A DNA stretch of 64,000 nt from Armatimonadota bacterium (GTDB taxonomy: Bacteria; Armatimonadota; Fimbriimonadia; Fimbriimonadales; Fimbriimonadaceae), in NCBI GenBank assembly GCA_018268375.1, contig JAFDWS010000003.1, forward strand, positions 1 to 64,000, in the 5' to 3' direction. The position numbers and the translations under genes are program-made. Below the pieces are notes generated by a model that worked only from the letters and a program-made list of their open reading frames with translations, was not told the origin of the DNA and made no database searches. Of this stretch, positions 15,883 to 26,200 are shown piece by piece (positions within the stretch are counted from its first letter, which is position 1; every line of letters starts with the position of its first letter).

Positions 15883-17832
15883 ATGGCCAGGAAGACCTCG
15901 ATCATGACGGCGATACCGTACGTCAACAGCACGCCGCACATCGGCAACGTGCTGACGACGTTGAGCGGCGACATCACCGCCCGGTACTTCCGCATGACGG
16001 GCCACGACGTCTTTTTCCAGGCCGGCACGGACGAGAACGGGCTCAAAATCAAGGAGGCGGCGGAGAAGGCTGGCCAAGATCCTCACGCCTTCACGGATCA
16101 GATCGCGCAACGGTTCATCGACATCTTCCGCGGGCTCAAGATCAGCTACGACGGATTCGTTCGGACTACAGAACCGCGCCACGTGCAGGCCGCCCAAGCC
16201 CTCTTTTCGAAATTGAGGGAGAACGGCCATATCTACGAAGGCACGTATGAGGGCTGGTACGACGTTTCGACGGAGACGTTCTTCAAAGAGGACGAACTCG
16301 TCGATGGCAAGTCGCCCGACGGCAATGAGGTGAGGTGGGTCAGCGAGCAGAACTATTTCTTCCGCTTGAGCGCCTTTGAACAGCCCTTGCTCGAGGCTTA
16401 TGCCAACGGTCAGTTGCGGGTTGTGCCCGAAACTCGGCAGAACGAAGTGCTGAGTTTCATCAAGCAAGGATTGCGCGACATTTGCGTCTCACGCTCGAAC
16501 CCCGGTTGGGGCATCCCCGTGCCTGGGGACGACTCTCAAGTCATCTACGTCTGGTTCGACGCCTTGATCAACTACCTAACGTCGACGGGTTGGCCCGACG
16601 CCGGGTGGGAGGACGAGTGGCCGCCGATCGTGCAGTGGCTCGGAAAGGACATCTTGACCCGGTTCCACGCCACACTTTGGCCGGCCATGCTGATGGGGAT
16701 CGGTGTTGGACTCCCGGCAACGATCGTGGGGCATGGCTGGATCCTGCTCGGGCAAGACAAGATTTCCAAGTCAAAGGGCAACGTTATCGAGCCTCTGGTC
16801 TTGGCCGGCGAACTGGCAGAACGAGCTGGCGTCAGTCAAGAAATCGCGGTGGACGCCTTGCGTTGGTACGAAGCCTCGACAATGGGTTTCGAGAACGATT
16901 CGACCTTCACGTACGAGGACTTCGACAAGCGTTACAACAGCGACCTTGCAAATGACCTTGGCAATGCTTTGAACCGGTCGCTCAGCATGGCCCACAAGTT
17001 TCTTGGTGAGTCCGGCGGAGGCGCGGCCATACCGTCCGACCATCCCGACCCCGAGGCTCTCAAGGCGATCGCAGAGGCCAAGTCTGGTTGTGAGGCGGCG
17101 ATGACCGATTTTCGCATCGACCGCTATTCAGAGTCGGCGATCGGGTTGATCCGCTATTTGAACAAGGCCATTGACTCGTGGGCGCCCTGGGCCCTCGCTA
17201 AGAGCGGCGACCCTCGGCTCGCCGGGGTCTTACGGTCGATGCTCCTGTGCCTTCGTTCGGCAGAGGGACTCGTAAGGCCCATAGTGCCAGACGCCGCCGA
17301 CGCCATCGCCAGCCAACTCGGGCTCGACCCGTTGACGGAGTGGAGGGTGATCGGGTTGGAGGAGAGCCTTCCCGCCGGCGTTGCCCTTGGCCAGCCCCAA
17401 CCGATATTCCCCCGACTGGAGATCAAACCTGTGACCGAAGAGAAGAAAGAATCTGCCGTTGCTCCGACGAAGACTGAGGCCCGGAAGCCTCAGGCTGAGC
17501 CACCCGCCCAGATCGAGTTTCCAGACTTCATGAAAGTGAACTTGCGGGTAGCAAGGATCATCGAGGCAGAGCGGATCGAGGGGAGCGAGAAGCTGATGAA
17601 GCTGCAAGTGCGGATCGGCGACGAACCCAGACAAATCGTGGCCGGCATCGCCAAGAAGTACGCTCCGATCGACCTCATTGGGCGACAGATCATCGTAGTG
17701 GCGAACCTGAAACCAGCGAAATTGATGGGGCACGAGAGCCAGGGGATGCTCCTTGCCGCCGACGATGTCGACGGCGCACCGATCCTGCTCCAGCCCGAGC
17801 ACGAGGCTCCCGACGGCACCAGCGTCCACTAG
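15883..17832 (+). CDS. metG: Methionyl-tRNA synthetase with C-terminal tRNA-binding domain
   Basis: Class I synthetase that charges tRNA-Met. HIGN at 19-22 in TPHIGNVLTTLSGD is the first signature and KISKSKGN at 293-300 the second. The connective region lacks zinc cysteines, as in the Bacillus-type MetG1 group. After a Lys/Pro/Ala linker near 515-540, the C-terminal 105 residues (PDFMKVNLRVARIIEAERIE to the end) form the EMAP-II/Trbp111-like tRNA-binding and dimerisation domain. Length 649 is normal. It is followed by the rpmH cluster with a 76-nt gap. Confidence 0.97.
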   Translation: MARKTSIMTAIPYVNSTPHIGNVLTTLSGDITARYFRMTGHDVFFQAGTDENGLKIKEAAEKAGQDPHAFTDQIAQRFIDIFRGLKISYDGFVRTTEPRHVQAAQALFSKLRENGHIYEGTYEGWYDVSTETFFKEDELVDGKSPDGNEVRWVSEQNYFFRLSAFEQPLLEAYANGQLRVVPETRQNEVLSFIKQGLRDICVSRSNPGWGIPVPGDDSQVIYVWFDALINYLTSTGWPDAGWEDEWPPIVQWLGKDILTRFHATLWPAMLMGIGVGLPATIVGHGWILLGQDKISKSKGNVIEPLVLAGELAERAGVSQEIAVDALRWYEASTMGFENDSTFTYEDFDKRYNSDLANDLGNALNRSLSMAHKFLGESGGGAAIPSDHPDPEALKAIAEAKSGCEAAMTDFRIDRYSESAIGLIRYLNKAIDSWAPWALAKSGDPRLAGVLRSMLLCLRSAEGLVRPIVPDAADAIASQLGLDPLTEWRVIGLEESLPAGVALGQPQPIFPRLEIKPVTEEKKESAVAPTKTEARKPQAEPPAQIEFPDFMKVNLRVARIIEAERIEGSEKLMKLQVRIGDEPRQIVAGIAKKYAPIDLIGRQIIVVANLKPAKLMGHESQGMLLAADDVDGAPILLQPEHEAPDGTSVH

Positions 17833-17868
17833 GCTCCGAGAAGTCCCTTCGAGCAGTAGAGCCCTGGG

Positions 17869-17874
17869 TATCAT
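17869..17874 (+). promoter_or_regulatory. Probable -10 box for the rpmH-rnpA operon
   Basis: TATCAT, preceded by GGG, 34 nt before the rpmH ATG. The same TATCAT stands before rplA. The -35 is weak. Confidence 0.4.
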
Positions 17875-17908
17875 TTGCGGTCAGACCTTTGAGTAGAGGG
17901 CCAGTACG

Positions 17909-18043
17909 ATGAAAAGGACATTCCAGCCCAACAACCGCAAGCGCAGCAAAACGCACGGCTTCCGGATCCGCATGCGCACGACGGACGGGCAGAACGTGCT
18001 GAAGCGGCGCCGGGCCAGGGGTCGAAAACGGCTGGCCGCCTAA
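17909..18043 (+). CDS. rpmH: Ribosomal protein L34 (bL34)
   Basis: 44 residues, [20 protein letters not shown] then [12 protein letters not shown]: the full, very conserved L34 of the large subunit. The SD-like GAGGG lies 8 nt upstream. It is the first gene of the classic order rpmH-rnpA-yidD-yidC-khpB. Unlike many genomes no dnaA lies upstream; metG does. The rnpA frame stays open through the whole of this gene. Confidence 0.98.
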   Translation: MKRTFQPNNRKRSKTHGFRIRMRTTDGQNVLKRRRARGRKRLAA

Positions 18044-18366
18044 AGGGCCCTAGCCGAGCGCGATTCGACGAACTCTTCTCCCAGGGCCAGCGGGCCAACG
18101 GCCGCTATTTCCGCGTCTGCTCGTTGCCGGGATCAGGGCTCGTAGGGGTCGCCACAGCAAGAGCGATAGGAAACCACCCGAGGCGCAATAGACAAAAGAG
18201 ACGGGCCCGGGAAGCCTACAACGCGCTGGGGACAGGAACCGTAGAGCTAGACGTCGCGATCGTGGTCAAGACCGAGGCCGACCAGGCGGACTGGAAAGAA
18301 TTGCAGGAGGATTTGGGACGACTGTTGGAGGAAACGAAACGGCGGTGGGCCGAAGGTTCGGAATGA
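18043..18366 (+). CDS. rnpA: RNase P protein component (start codon unresolved)
   Basis: Protein subunit of RNase P, which trims the 5' leaders of tRNAs. Recognisable sequence begins just after rpmH with [19 protein letters not shown], and the conserved basic motif [13 protein letters not shown] follows. The only ATG/GTG/TTG in frame is the TTG at 18124, which would cut off the conserved N-terminal helix and strand, so it is unlikely to be the true start. Upstream the frame has no stop back to 17893 and runs through all of rpmH, but without a standard start; rarer options such as ATT (17920) exist. Thermus is known for an extended RnpA overlapping rpmH. The boundary given is the start of clear homology. 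The stop overlaps yidD (ATGA). Confidence 0.85.
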   Translation, partial: KGPSRARFDELFSQGQRANGRYFRVCSLPGSGLVGVATARAIGNHPRRNRQKRRAREAYNALGTGTVELDVAIVVKTEADQADWKELQEDLGRLLEETKRRWAEGSE

Positions 18367-18554
18367 TGATGATCCGCGCCTATCAGCGATCCACTCGGTG
18401 GATGCCGGCGACGTGCCGTTTCACGCCTTCGTGCTCTCAATACACGCTTGAAGCGGTCGAAAAGTACGGCCTCTTCAAAGGATCGTGGATGGGGTTTCTC
18501 CGAATCCTGCGTTGCAATCCGTTCCACCCTGGTGGCCATGATCCCGTCCCCTAA
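18363..18554 (+). CDS. yidD: Membrane protein insertion efficiency factor YidD
   Basis: 63 residues with the family pattern [29 protein letters not shown] and the ending [14 protein letters not shown]. YidD assists YidC-dependent insertion at the inner membrane. The ATG at 18363 overlaps the rnpA stop; two further in-frame ATGs follow at once (MMM), so the exact start is uncertain by two codons. It is an operon member between rnpA and yidC, as in most bacteria. Confidence 0.95.
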   Translation: MMMIRAYQRSTRWMPATCRFTPSCSQYTLEAVEKYGLFKGSWMGFLRILRCNPFHPGGHDPVP

Positions 18555-18563
18555 AAATCTCCC

Positions 18564-20018
18564 ATGAGCCAACCGCAGTCACCCCGAGGCCAGTTCTTCA
18601 CCACGTTGTTGTTGATGACGACGATTTGGCTGGCCTTCATGCTGCTTTTCCCACGCCAACCAGCAGACACCCGCAGCTCGCAGGAGTTGGCCACGAAGCT
18701 GCGGGAAGCGGAGGCCGGTGGCAACGACGTCGACGCGATGCAGCTCTTCAACGCGTACACGCAGAAGCTGAACGCGGAGCGCGGGCCAGCGAAATGGACG
18801 CAGGATCAGTTCGACCAGCGTGAGATGGAAGGGGCGATCCTGGTTGCTCACGCCAAGTACAAGTCAGCACTTGCCAGGATCGACGATCCGACCAAGGCGG
18901 CTCTTGCACAAAAGAAGCTCAACGATGGGCTGATGATCTTGCAGCAGCGCTTCGAGCGGCTGCACAACCAGCCTGTGTGGCAGATTCCCGTCAAGGTTTC
19001 GCCCGATTCGAAGCTACAGGCATCCAATATCACCCCTGACCAGCTCTACGACACTTTCGTCGGCGACCTCAGCGTTCACAACAAATCGTCCTTGGTGTGG
19101 GGAATGATCCCGGGCTACCAGTTGATCGACGCCTTGGTCAAGATGACTGGGGCGACGCCAGGGTTCAGTTACTGGTTCGCAGCGTTCCTTTTGGCGCTTG
19201 CGGTCAGGCTGGTCATCCTTCCGATCTCCTCAAAGCAGTACCGGGCGAGCCGCCAGATGCTGCAGTTGATGCCGTACGTCAAGGAGATCCAGGAGAAGTT
19301 TAAGGATAAGCGTACGGGTCAGATCCCGCCTGCCAAACAAGCGCAAGCATCGGCTGAGACGATGGCGCTCTATCGGGAATACGGGATCAATCCGTTCCGC
19401 GGGTGCAGCCTGGTCTTGGTGCAGTTGCCGTTCTTCTGGGCGGTCTACAGCTGCATGCAGCTCTACCGGTTCGAGTTCGTCAAAGGCACGTTCCTTTGGA
19501 TCCAACCGGGCGCGACGAAATTTGCGGGGCTCATGCTGGCTCCGAACCTGGGCCACACCGACCACCTGCTCATCGTCATCTACGGCATCAGCATGATCTT
19601 CAGCCAGTTGCTCATGCCTATCAGCGATCCTTCCCAGCTTAAGCAACAGCGGATGATCGGCCTGTTCACGGCCGTCATGGTGACGGTGATGATGTTCGGC
19701 TATCCGCTGCCTTCTGCCTTCACCCTCTACTGGACGTTCGCCAACTTCCTGGCGACCGCCCAGGCTCTATACGCCTACCGTGTGATGACCGTGCCCCCAA
19801 TCGAGAAGGTTCAGACGGTCAAAGGAGGCGCACTGCCGAAGAAGGGATTTTTCGAGGTCCTTCAGGGGTACATGGAAGAGCAGGCGAAGAACCAACCCCG
19901 TCCGGGAAGCGACGATGACTCCCGGAACGGGTCGACCAAGAACGGTGCGACCGATATGCCGACCGACCCCGGGTTCTTCGGCAAGACCGGTTCGCCGAGG
20001 TCGAAAAAGAGAAAGTAA
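18564..20018 (+). CDS. yidC: Membrane protein insertase YidC
   Basis: 484 residues. A first TM (about 10-30) anchors an extracytoplasmic domain that is helical and much shorter than the Gram-negative P1 beta-domain. The conserved insertase core begins with FSYWFAAFLLALAVRLVILP and continues with FRGCSLVLVQLPFFWAVYSC and PSAFTLYWTFANFLATAQAL. The arginine in AVRLVILP matches the hydrophilic-groove arginine. The C-terminal tail is charged and ends RSKKRK, suited to ribosome contact. It inserts membrane proteins alone or with SecYEG. Confidence 0.96.
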   Translation: MSQPQSPRGQFFTTLLLMTTIWLAFMLLFPRQPADTRSSQELATKLREAEAGGNDVDAMQLFNAYTQKLNAERGPAKWTQDQFDQREMEGAILVAHAKYKSALARIDDPTKAALAQKKLNDGLMILQQRFERLHNQPVWQIPVKVSPDSKLQASNITPDQLYDTFVGDLSVHNKSSLVWGMIPGYQLIDALVKMTGATPGFSYWFAAFLLALAVRLVILPISSKQYRASRQMLQLMPYVKEIQEKFKDKRTGQIPPAKQAQASAETMALYREYGINPFRGCSLVLVQLPFFWAVYSCMQLYRFEFVKGTFLWIQPGATKFAGLMLAPNLGHTDHLLIVIYGISMIFSQLLMPISDPSQLKQQRMIGLFTAVMVTVMMFGYPLPSAFTLYWTFANFLATAQALYAYRVMTVPPIEKVQTVKGGALPKKGFFEVLQGYMEEQAKNQPRPGSDDDSRNGSTKNGATDMPTDPGFFGKTGSPRSKKRK

Positions 20019-20051
20019 CGTTTTTGCCCTTTGGGCAGAAGGAGACAAGCC

Positions 20052-20864
20052 ATGGAATCGATAGAGATTGTTGCGGGCAGCTTGGACGAGGCGATCGCCA
20101 AGGCCGCGGCTGAACTTGGTGTTGAAGCCAAGCAGGTTGAACATGAGGTTCTGGAGGAGACGAAGGGGCTGTTCGGGAAGGGCCAGGTCAGGATCCGGGC
20201 CAACGCCAAGAAGCCAAAGGCTCGACCAGTAAAGGCTGCTGCCGCCGTTGAGGAGGCGCCCAAGGCCAAACCGGTCAAGGAGAAGCCAGTCAAAGCAGCT
20301 GCCCCAGCGAAGCCTGCGAAGGAACCCAAGGCGCCGAGGGCGGCCAAGGCTGAGAAACCCGTCGACGTTGATGAAGAAGGATCGTCTGACGTCGTCGCGA
20401 CTCGCGCCGACGCCGATGCGGTGATGGAAGTCGTCGATACTCTTCTCGACTCGTCCGGACTCGATGTCCGGGCCGAGGTCGCCGATATGACGGGCAAGTA
20501 CATCAACCTCCGCTTCAGCGGCCGCGATGTGAGCTACCTTGTCGGGCGCAGGGGTGAGGTGCTCAACGCCTTCCAGTACCTGATGAACGTGATTTGCTCG
20601 CGGCAGTTCGAGAGCGGGGTGCGGGTCGTGATCGACGGTGACGACTATCGCCGTCGCCGACAGGAAGTGCTGGAAAAGCTGGCCCTGGATATCGCAGCGG
20701 AAGTGAAGAAGCGGGGCGAGGAGGCGGTCCTTGATGCGCTTCCCGCGTTCGAGCGACGGGTGATCCACCAAGCCTTGACCGGGTTCGACGGCGTCCTGAC
20801 CTACAGCGAAGGCGAAGAGCCGGAGCGCAGGGTCGTCATCGCTCCTGCAGAAGTCGCGAGCTGA
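20052..20864 (+). CDS. khpB: RNA-binding protein KhpB (Jag/SpoIIIJ-associated)
   Basis: 270 residues with the Jag_N domain (1-50, including KGLFGKGQ), a long Lys/Ala/Pro-rich linker (51-110), a KH domain (about 120-195, with YLVGRRGEVLNAFQYL as the GxxG loop region) and an R3H domain (about 200-265, with ERRVIHQAL). KhpB binds RNA, usually together with KhpA, and is linked to cell-envelope control. The ATG at 20052 is chosen because AAGGAG lies 8 nt upstream; an earlier TTG at 20031 has no support. It is the last gene of the core cluster. Confidence 0.93.
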   Translation: MESIEIVAGSLDEAIAKAAAELGVEAKQVEHEVLEETKGLFGKGQVRIRANAKKPKARPVKAAAAVEEAPKAKPVKEKPVKAAAPAKPAKEPKAPRAAKAEKPVDVDEEGSSDVVATRADADAVMEVVDTLLDSSGLDVRAEVADMTGKYINLRFSGRDVSYLVGRRGEVLNAFQYLMNVICSRQFESGVRVVIDGDDYRRRRQEVLEKLALDIAAEVKKRGEEAVLDALPAFERRVIHQALTGFDGVLTYSEGEEPERRVVIAPAEVAS

Positions 20865-20866
20865 AC

Positions 20867-21784
20867 GTGCGCAAGCCGCGCGCGCTCATGGCCGGTGACC
20901 AGGTCAGGATCGTCGCGCCCGCGTCACCGACCACCAAGGAGTCCATCGAGGGCGGCATCGCCTTCCTCGAGGGGCTCGGTTTCAAGGTGGCATTGGGCGA
21001 AAGCGTCTTTGACCGGGACGGCTACTTGGCCGGCAGCGACGAAGATCGGGCTGCCGACCTTCAGCAGGCGTTTGCAGACCCCGACGTCGCCGCTGTCGTC
21101 TGTGCGCGGGGCGGCTATGGCTGCGCGCGCCTTTTGAGGCACCTCGACCTTGACGCCATGGCCGCCTCGGACAAGATGTTTGTTGGCTTCAGCGACATCA
21201 CGACCCTCCACTTGGCCCTGAACCGTCGCGGATTGGCCACCTACCACGCGCCAATGCTGCTGACTTTCTCCGTCGAGCGGGAGCCTTGGGTCTACGAGTC
21301 CTTCAGACGGTTGCTGTCCGGTGAAGATCCCATAGTGGATGGGGCACCGCGCGGCAAAACTCTCAGGCAGGGTGTCGCCGAAGGGCCATTGACAGGCGGT
21401 TGCCTGTGCTTGTTGACCGACAGCTTGGCCACTCCCGACGCTGTGGACTGCAAGGGAAGGATCGTCCTGATCGAGGATGTCGACGAGAACCCGCACCGTG
21501 TCGACGCCATGCTTACCCACCTGGAGAACGCGGGTGTCCTCAACGAAGCGGCGGGGATCGTCGTGGGCGAAATGACGGGGACGGACGAACGGTCTGATCC
21601 GAAGATCGGGACTTGGCCCTGGCTTCGGATCGTTGAGGACCGTCTCGCCTGCTGGAACGTCCCAATCATCGTGGACTACCCGATCGGGCACAAGAAGAAC
21701 ATGTTGAGTCTGCCTCTGGGATTACGCGTCCGCCTCAACGCGGACGCCGGTACACTGACCCTCTTGGAGGATCCATGCGCCTGA
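20867..21784 (+). CDS. LD-carboxypeptidase (peptidase family S66)
   Basis: 305 residues. The S66 triad is visible: Ser in VGFSDITTLH, Glu in LIEDVDENPHRVD and His in YPIGHKKNMLSLPLG. LdcA enzymes trim the terminal D-Ala from the peptidoglycan tetrapeptide in the cytoplasm during recycling; MccF relatives cleave microcin. No signal peptide is present, in keeping with LdcA. The GTG at 20867 begins two bases after the khpB stop, so it is probably read with that cluster. Its 3' end overlaps the next gene by 10 nt. Confidence 0.9.
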   Translation: MRKPRALMAGDQVRIVAPASPTTKESIEGGIAFLEGLGFKVALGESVFDRDGYLAGSDEDRAADLQQAFADPDVAAVVCARGGYGCARLLRHLDLDAMAASDKMFVGFSDITTLHLALNRRGLATYHAPMLLTFSVEREPWVYESFRRLLSGEDPIVDGAPRGKTLRQGVAEGPLTGGCLCLLTDSLATPDAVDCKGRIVLIEDVDENPHRVDAMLTHLENAGVLNEAAGIVVGEMTGTDERSDPKIGTWPWLRIVEDRLACWNVPIIVDYPIGHKKNMLSLPLGLRVRLNADAGTLTLLEDPCA

Positions 21785-23160
21785 CAGCCATCTTGCTCGT
21801 CCTGGTGCCTCTCTCAGCACCGGCACAGGTCTGGGAAAAGCCACTTTGTCCTGGTGTCGTCTACCGCATGGAGGTCGACACGGCGACGCCACGAATCATT
21901 CATGCGATCAGGTTTGCCCGCGAAGCGGCGACCGTCGTCGCGACGCCAGAACTTGCGCAAGGGATCGTTTTCGGCCGGCCCGACGACCGCAAAGGCCGCG
22001 AAGCCTTGAGCGAGACCCTTGAAAGGTCAACGGCGGTGGCGGCCATCAACGGCGACTTTTTCCCATGGACGGGCGACCCCCTGGGTGCCATGGTGCGGGA
22101 TGGAGAACTGATCAGCAGGCCGTTCAAAGGCCGATCGGTGTTCGCTTGGGGATCCCAATACGGTGCCGTAGCCCGCTTGAACTGGTCGGGTTCCGTGAAC
22201 GTTTACGGCAAGGAGAAAATCAAGCTCGACGGCTTCAACGAGCAGTGTGGGAAGGACATGGCCGTCTTGAACACGAGCTCAGCCGGATATGCAGTGAGCG
22301 ACGGCAAGGGTGTCACGGCAATTTTCGCTCTTGACGAGAAGATCGCTCCGACCTGCAAGTGCAAAGCGAAGTTCGTCACGCTCGTCAACGACGACCCACG
22401 GGTGCCAGTCGGAAAGGGCCAAATCGCCCTGACCGTTTCGGGCCAAGAAGCGGAGAAGCTGAAAGACCTGTCCAAGGGCGAGGAGGTCACTGTGGACATC
22501 GCTACCACTGGACTTGATTGGAACAAGGCCAAGAACGTCGTCGGTGGCGGGCCCGTCATCGTGCAGAACTCGAAGACGCTCCAGGCGTGGGACGCTGAGG
22601 ACTTCAACTCAGAGTTCGCCTTGAAGCGTCATCCGCGAACAGCCGTTGGCTACACGGCTTTGGGTGATGTTTGGCTGGTGATCGTCGAAGGCCGCCAAGC
22701 GATGAGCGTGGGAGCGACGGTCGATGAACTGGCTGGGGTCATGGTCAGGCTCGGCTGCGTCGAGGCGCTCAATCTTGATGGTGGCGGAAGTAGCGAGTTG
22801 GCGGTCCGCGGCTTGGTCGTGAACCGGCCGAGCGACGGAGCAGAGCGGCCCATCTCGAACTCGATCATGATTTACGGACACTTGCCCGAGCAGCAAGGAG
22901 AAGGTGAGTACCTGATCCAGGGGAAGCCCAGGCTGAATGTCGGGTCAGCGACCGACTACCGCGTGTCCGATTCGAACGGTCGGCCCGTCCCAAATTCGAG
23001 CATCGTGTGGTCGGCCTCGGGCGATGCCTGGATCGATCAAGGCGGCCGGCTCCGGCCCATACAAGCGGGCAAGGCCACGGTCAAGGCTTGGATCGCAGGG
23101 AGGACGGTGTCCTTGGACGTGATCGTCGAAGCCCCAACAGCCCCGAAAGACGGCAGGTAA
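21775..23160 (+). CDS. Secreted phosphodiester glycosidase (NAGPA domain) protein
   Basis: 461 residues. The signal peptide MRLTAILLVLVPLSAPAQVW is cleaved near APA. The NAGPA-domain signatures are INGDFF early and LNLDGGGSSELAV late. Domain members act on N-acetylglucosamine-1-phosphodiesters or related cell-wall and exopolysaccharide links. The last 80 residues look like a bacterial Ig-like module (SSIVWSASGDAWIDQGG...GKATVKA). CGK and CKCK give scattered cysteines typical of an exported protein. The start overlaps the LD-carboxypeptidase gene and has GGAGG 7 nt upstream. The neighbour suggests a peptidoglycan-related role; the true substrate is unknown. Confidence 0.82.
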   Translation: MRLTAILLVLVPLSAPAQVWEKPLCPGVVYRMEVDTATPRIIHAIRFAREAATVVATPELAQGIVFGRPDDRKGREALSETLERSTAVAAINGDFFPWTGDPLGAMVRDGELISRPFKGRSVFAWGSQYGAVARLNWSGSVNVYGKEKIKLDGFNEQCGKDMAVLNTSSAGYAVSDGKGVTAIFALDEKIAPTCKCKAKFVTLVNDDPRVPVGKGQIALTVSGQEAEKLKDLSKGEEVTVDIATTGLDWNKAKNVVGGGPVIVQNSKTLQAWDAEDFNSEFALKRHPRTAVGYTALGDVWLVIVEGRQAMSVGATVDELAGVMVRLGCVEALNLDGGGSSELAVRGLVVNRPSDGAERPISNSIMIYGHLPEQQGEGEYLIQGKPRLNVGSATDYRVSDSNGRPVPNSSIVWSASGDAWIDQGGRLRPIQAGKATVKAWIAGRTVSLDVIVEAPTAPKDGR

Positions 23161-23213
23161 GGTCAGACTCTGCCTTCTCGGGGCCATGTCCTTGAGGGGG
23201 AGGGACTCTGTTT

Positions 23214-26200
23214 ATGTTGGTAACGACCCTCGCTGTCGTCGCCATGGGGCAGTTGTCGGGGGTCGAGATGAAGCTCCTCCGCTACCCTGCCGTCCATGGT
23301 GAGACGCTCGCCTTCGTTTATGGCGGTGACATTTGGACGGCCGACCTCAAGGGCGGCCCTGCCCGGAGGCTCACTTCCAGCCCAGGCTCGGAATCCTGGC
23401 CACGATTCTCCCCTGACGGCAAATGGATCGCTTTCAGCGGTCAGTACGACAGTGCCGTGCCCCAAGTCTATGTCATGCCCGCTGATGGTGGCGAGCCTGT
23501 CCGATTGACCTTTGAGTCGAAGCCCTGCAACGTGGTCGGCTGGACTCCAGACGGAAAGGTGGCTTATGCCTCCACGTATGGTTCTGCCTTCACTGGCCGC
23601 CTTTGGCTCGTGAGTCCGCGGGGAGGGATGCCAGAGCGCACCGATCTTGGAGAGTTCACAAACGGCAGTTTCTCTCCCGACGGCAAGCAGATCGCCTACA
23701 ACCGCAACAACTCGTATGCGTTCAACTGGCGGCGCTACCGGGGAGGCACTCAAGGGCGAGTGTGCTTCTACGATTTCACTGAGCGGAAGTACTGGGAAGC
23801 GCCGACGGGCCGCGAGCAGAACTACTGGCCGATGTGGTTCGGCGACACCGTGTACTACCTCTCGGACAAGTCGGACACCAATGTGAACCTCTACGCGTTG
23901 GACACAAAGTCCAAGAACTCGCGCAAGCTCACCGAGTTTAACGACGGAGACATCAAGAATCCGAGCGGGGACGGGGGCCACATCGTATTCGAGAGAAATG
24001 GCGCTCTGTCGTCATTTGACGTCAGCACTGGTGCCGTGAGCCCGATTTCGATCACTGTCGGGACTGACGCTCTCTTGGCCCGGACAAAATACCGTCGCTT
24101 TGGCGACATGGTCACCACGGGCGATATCTCCCCGAGTGGAAAGCGCGCCGTCCTCGGCGCTAGGGGCGAAATTTACAGCGTCCCGGCTCGCTCGGGAGAG
24201 ACCCGGAACCTGACGAACGCGAGCAAATCGCGCGAGAAGAACCCGTCATGGAGTCCAGACGGTCAGACCATTGCTTTTCTCAGTGACCGGACGGGTGAGT
24301 ACCGGATTTATACGGTTCCGCAGATGGGAGGCGACACGACGGAAGTTCCCACGCCCAGGGACATCAAGATCGCCCAGTTCGGATACACGCCGGACGGTAA
24401 GAAGTTCTGGATTGTTGCGGTCGGTCAGACCCTCTACCTGTACGACATCACCCTGAAGACGGCGGACAAGGTGTTCAGTAACGCCGGGTTCAACATGAAC
24501 TTCGACATCTCGGCGGACGGTACGTGGGTCGCTTACACCCAGGCTCAGCCGAACCTCTACTCTGCCCTGTACCTGTACGACGTCAAGACGAAGACGTCGA
24601 CCAAGGTCACGGAGGGTTATTACGACGACGGCGCGGTGGCTTTCGATTTGAACGGGAAGTACCTCTATGCAGCCTCCGGACGCACGTTTTCGGTCAACCA
24701 AGGCGCGTTTGATCCGAGTCTGTTCCAGCAAGACATTCAGAAGGTCTACGCCTTCATCTTGAGCAAGGATCAGACGAGTCCGTTCATGCCGGCGGGCGAT
24801 GAAGAGCCGGTGAAGGACGATGGCAAGAAGGCGGACACTCCCAAGGAAGAGGGAATGAAGGTGGATCTCGACGGCCTCGACCAGAGGGCGTTGCCGCTGC
24901 CTTGGCCCCCTGGCACCTACACGTCGCTGACAGGCGGCGAGAATGGCGTGTTCACTTTGGCGGGTGGCACCCTGATGAAGTTCGACATGGGTTCTCGGCA
25001 GTCGCAGAACATCATGAGCGGCGTCGGTGGTGTGACGTTCACACCGAAGCGCAACAAGATGATGTACTTCGGCGGCGGCGGGATCGGCATTGCTGATGTC
25101 CAGCCCGGCGTTGAGCCTGGCACGGGGCGCCTTAACTTGAACGACGTGGCCACCGACTGGAACCCGCGCGACGAGTGGGCCCAAATGTATTGGGAAGCCT
25201 GGCGTCACGAGCGCGACAACTTCTATGACCCGCAAATGCTCGGCTTGGATTGGAAAGCGATCGGCGATAAGTACGCCGCCTTGCTTCCCTACGTGTCCAA
25301 CCGAACCGACCTCACTTATCTGACCGGTCTGATGATCGGTGAGTTGGGCACGGGCCACGCCTATGTGCAAGGAGGCGAGACTAACCTCCAAGCTCCGGCC
25401 GTCAACACCGGCATGCTCGGAGCCGACTACGACATGACGGGCGACCATGTCCGCTTTGCCAAGGTCTTCAAGGGCTTGAACTTCGAACCTGAGCGCAGGG
25501 GGCCGCTAGGAGCTCCTGGCATCAACGTGAACGATGGCGACTACCTCCTCGAGATCAATGGCCATAAGGTGACGGCGAAGGAAGACCTGCACCGGTGGCT
25601 GGTCGACAAGGTTGAAAAGAACGTTACTTTGACGGTCAACTCCAAATCGAGCATGGATGGATCGCGCAAGGTCGTCGTGCGGCCCATCGCGGACGAGACG
25701 AACCTACGGTACATCAGCTGGGTGGAAGCGAACCGAGCCTACGTAGCAAAGGTGTCGGGTGGCAAGATCGGCTATATGCACGTCCCTGACACGAACGTGC
25801 AAGGCATCATCGAGTTCGTCAAGGGCTTCTACTCTAACGCTGGCGCGGAGGCGGTCATCGTGGACGAGCGCTACAACGGCGGCGGTTGGATCCCCACTTT
25901 CTTCATCGAGGCATTGATGCAGGCTCCCCAAACCGGGTTCTTGCCCCGTTATGGCCCCGATGTGCCGCTGCCCGGCCAGACTCTCGCCGGCCCCAAAGCC
26001 ATGCTTATCAATGAGTTCGCGGGTTCTGGCGGAGACATGTTCCCGTGGCTCTTTAAGCGAAACAAGGTCGGCCCATTGATCGGCACCCGGACTTGGGGCG
26101 GCTTGGTCGGCATCAACGGTGGGGTCGACTTGGTGGACGGAGGTTCGGTGACGGCTCCGGCCTTCGGCATCTACGACCGAGACAACGGCCAGTGGATCGC

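Noticed and set aside
14398-16467. Long minus-strand open frame (689 codons) opposite the ABC exporter and metG
   Set aside because: It lies antisense to two well-conserved genes and its translation shows no family motif; a GC-rich third-position shadow.
17833-20864. Chromosome origin next to rpmH
   Set aside because: dnaA and dnaN are not adjacent and no cluster of DnaA boxes was seen by eye; the cluster occurs away from the origin in many genomes.
24246-25448. 400-codon minus-strand frame opposite the tricorn-like gene
   Set aside because: Antisense to a gene with clear domains; composition is the typical Val/Asp/Arg-rich shadow.
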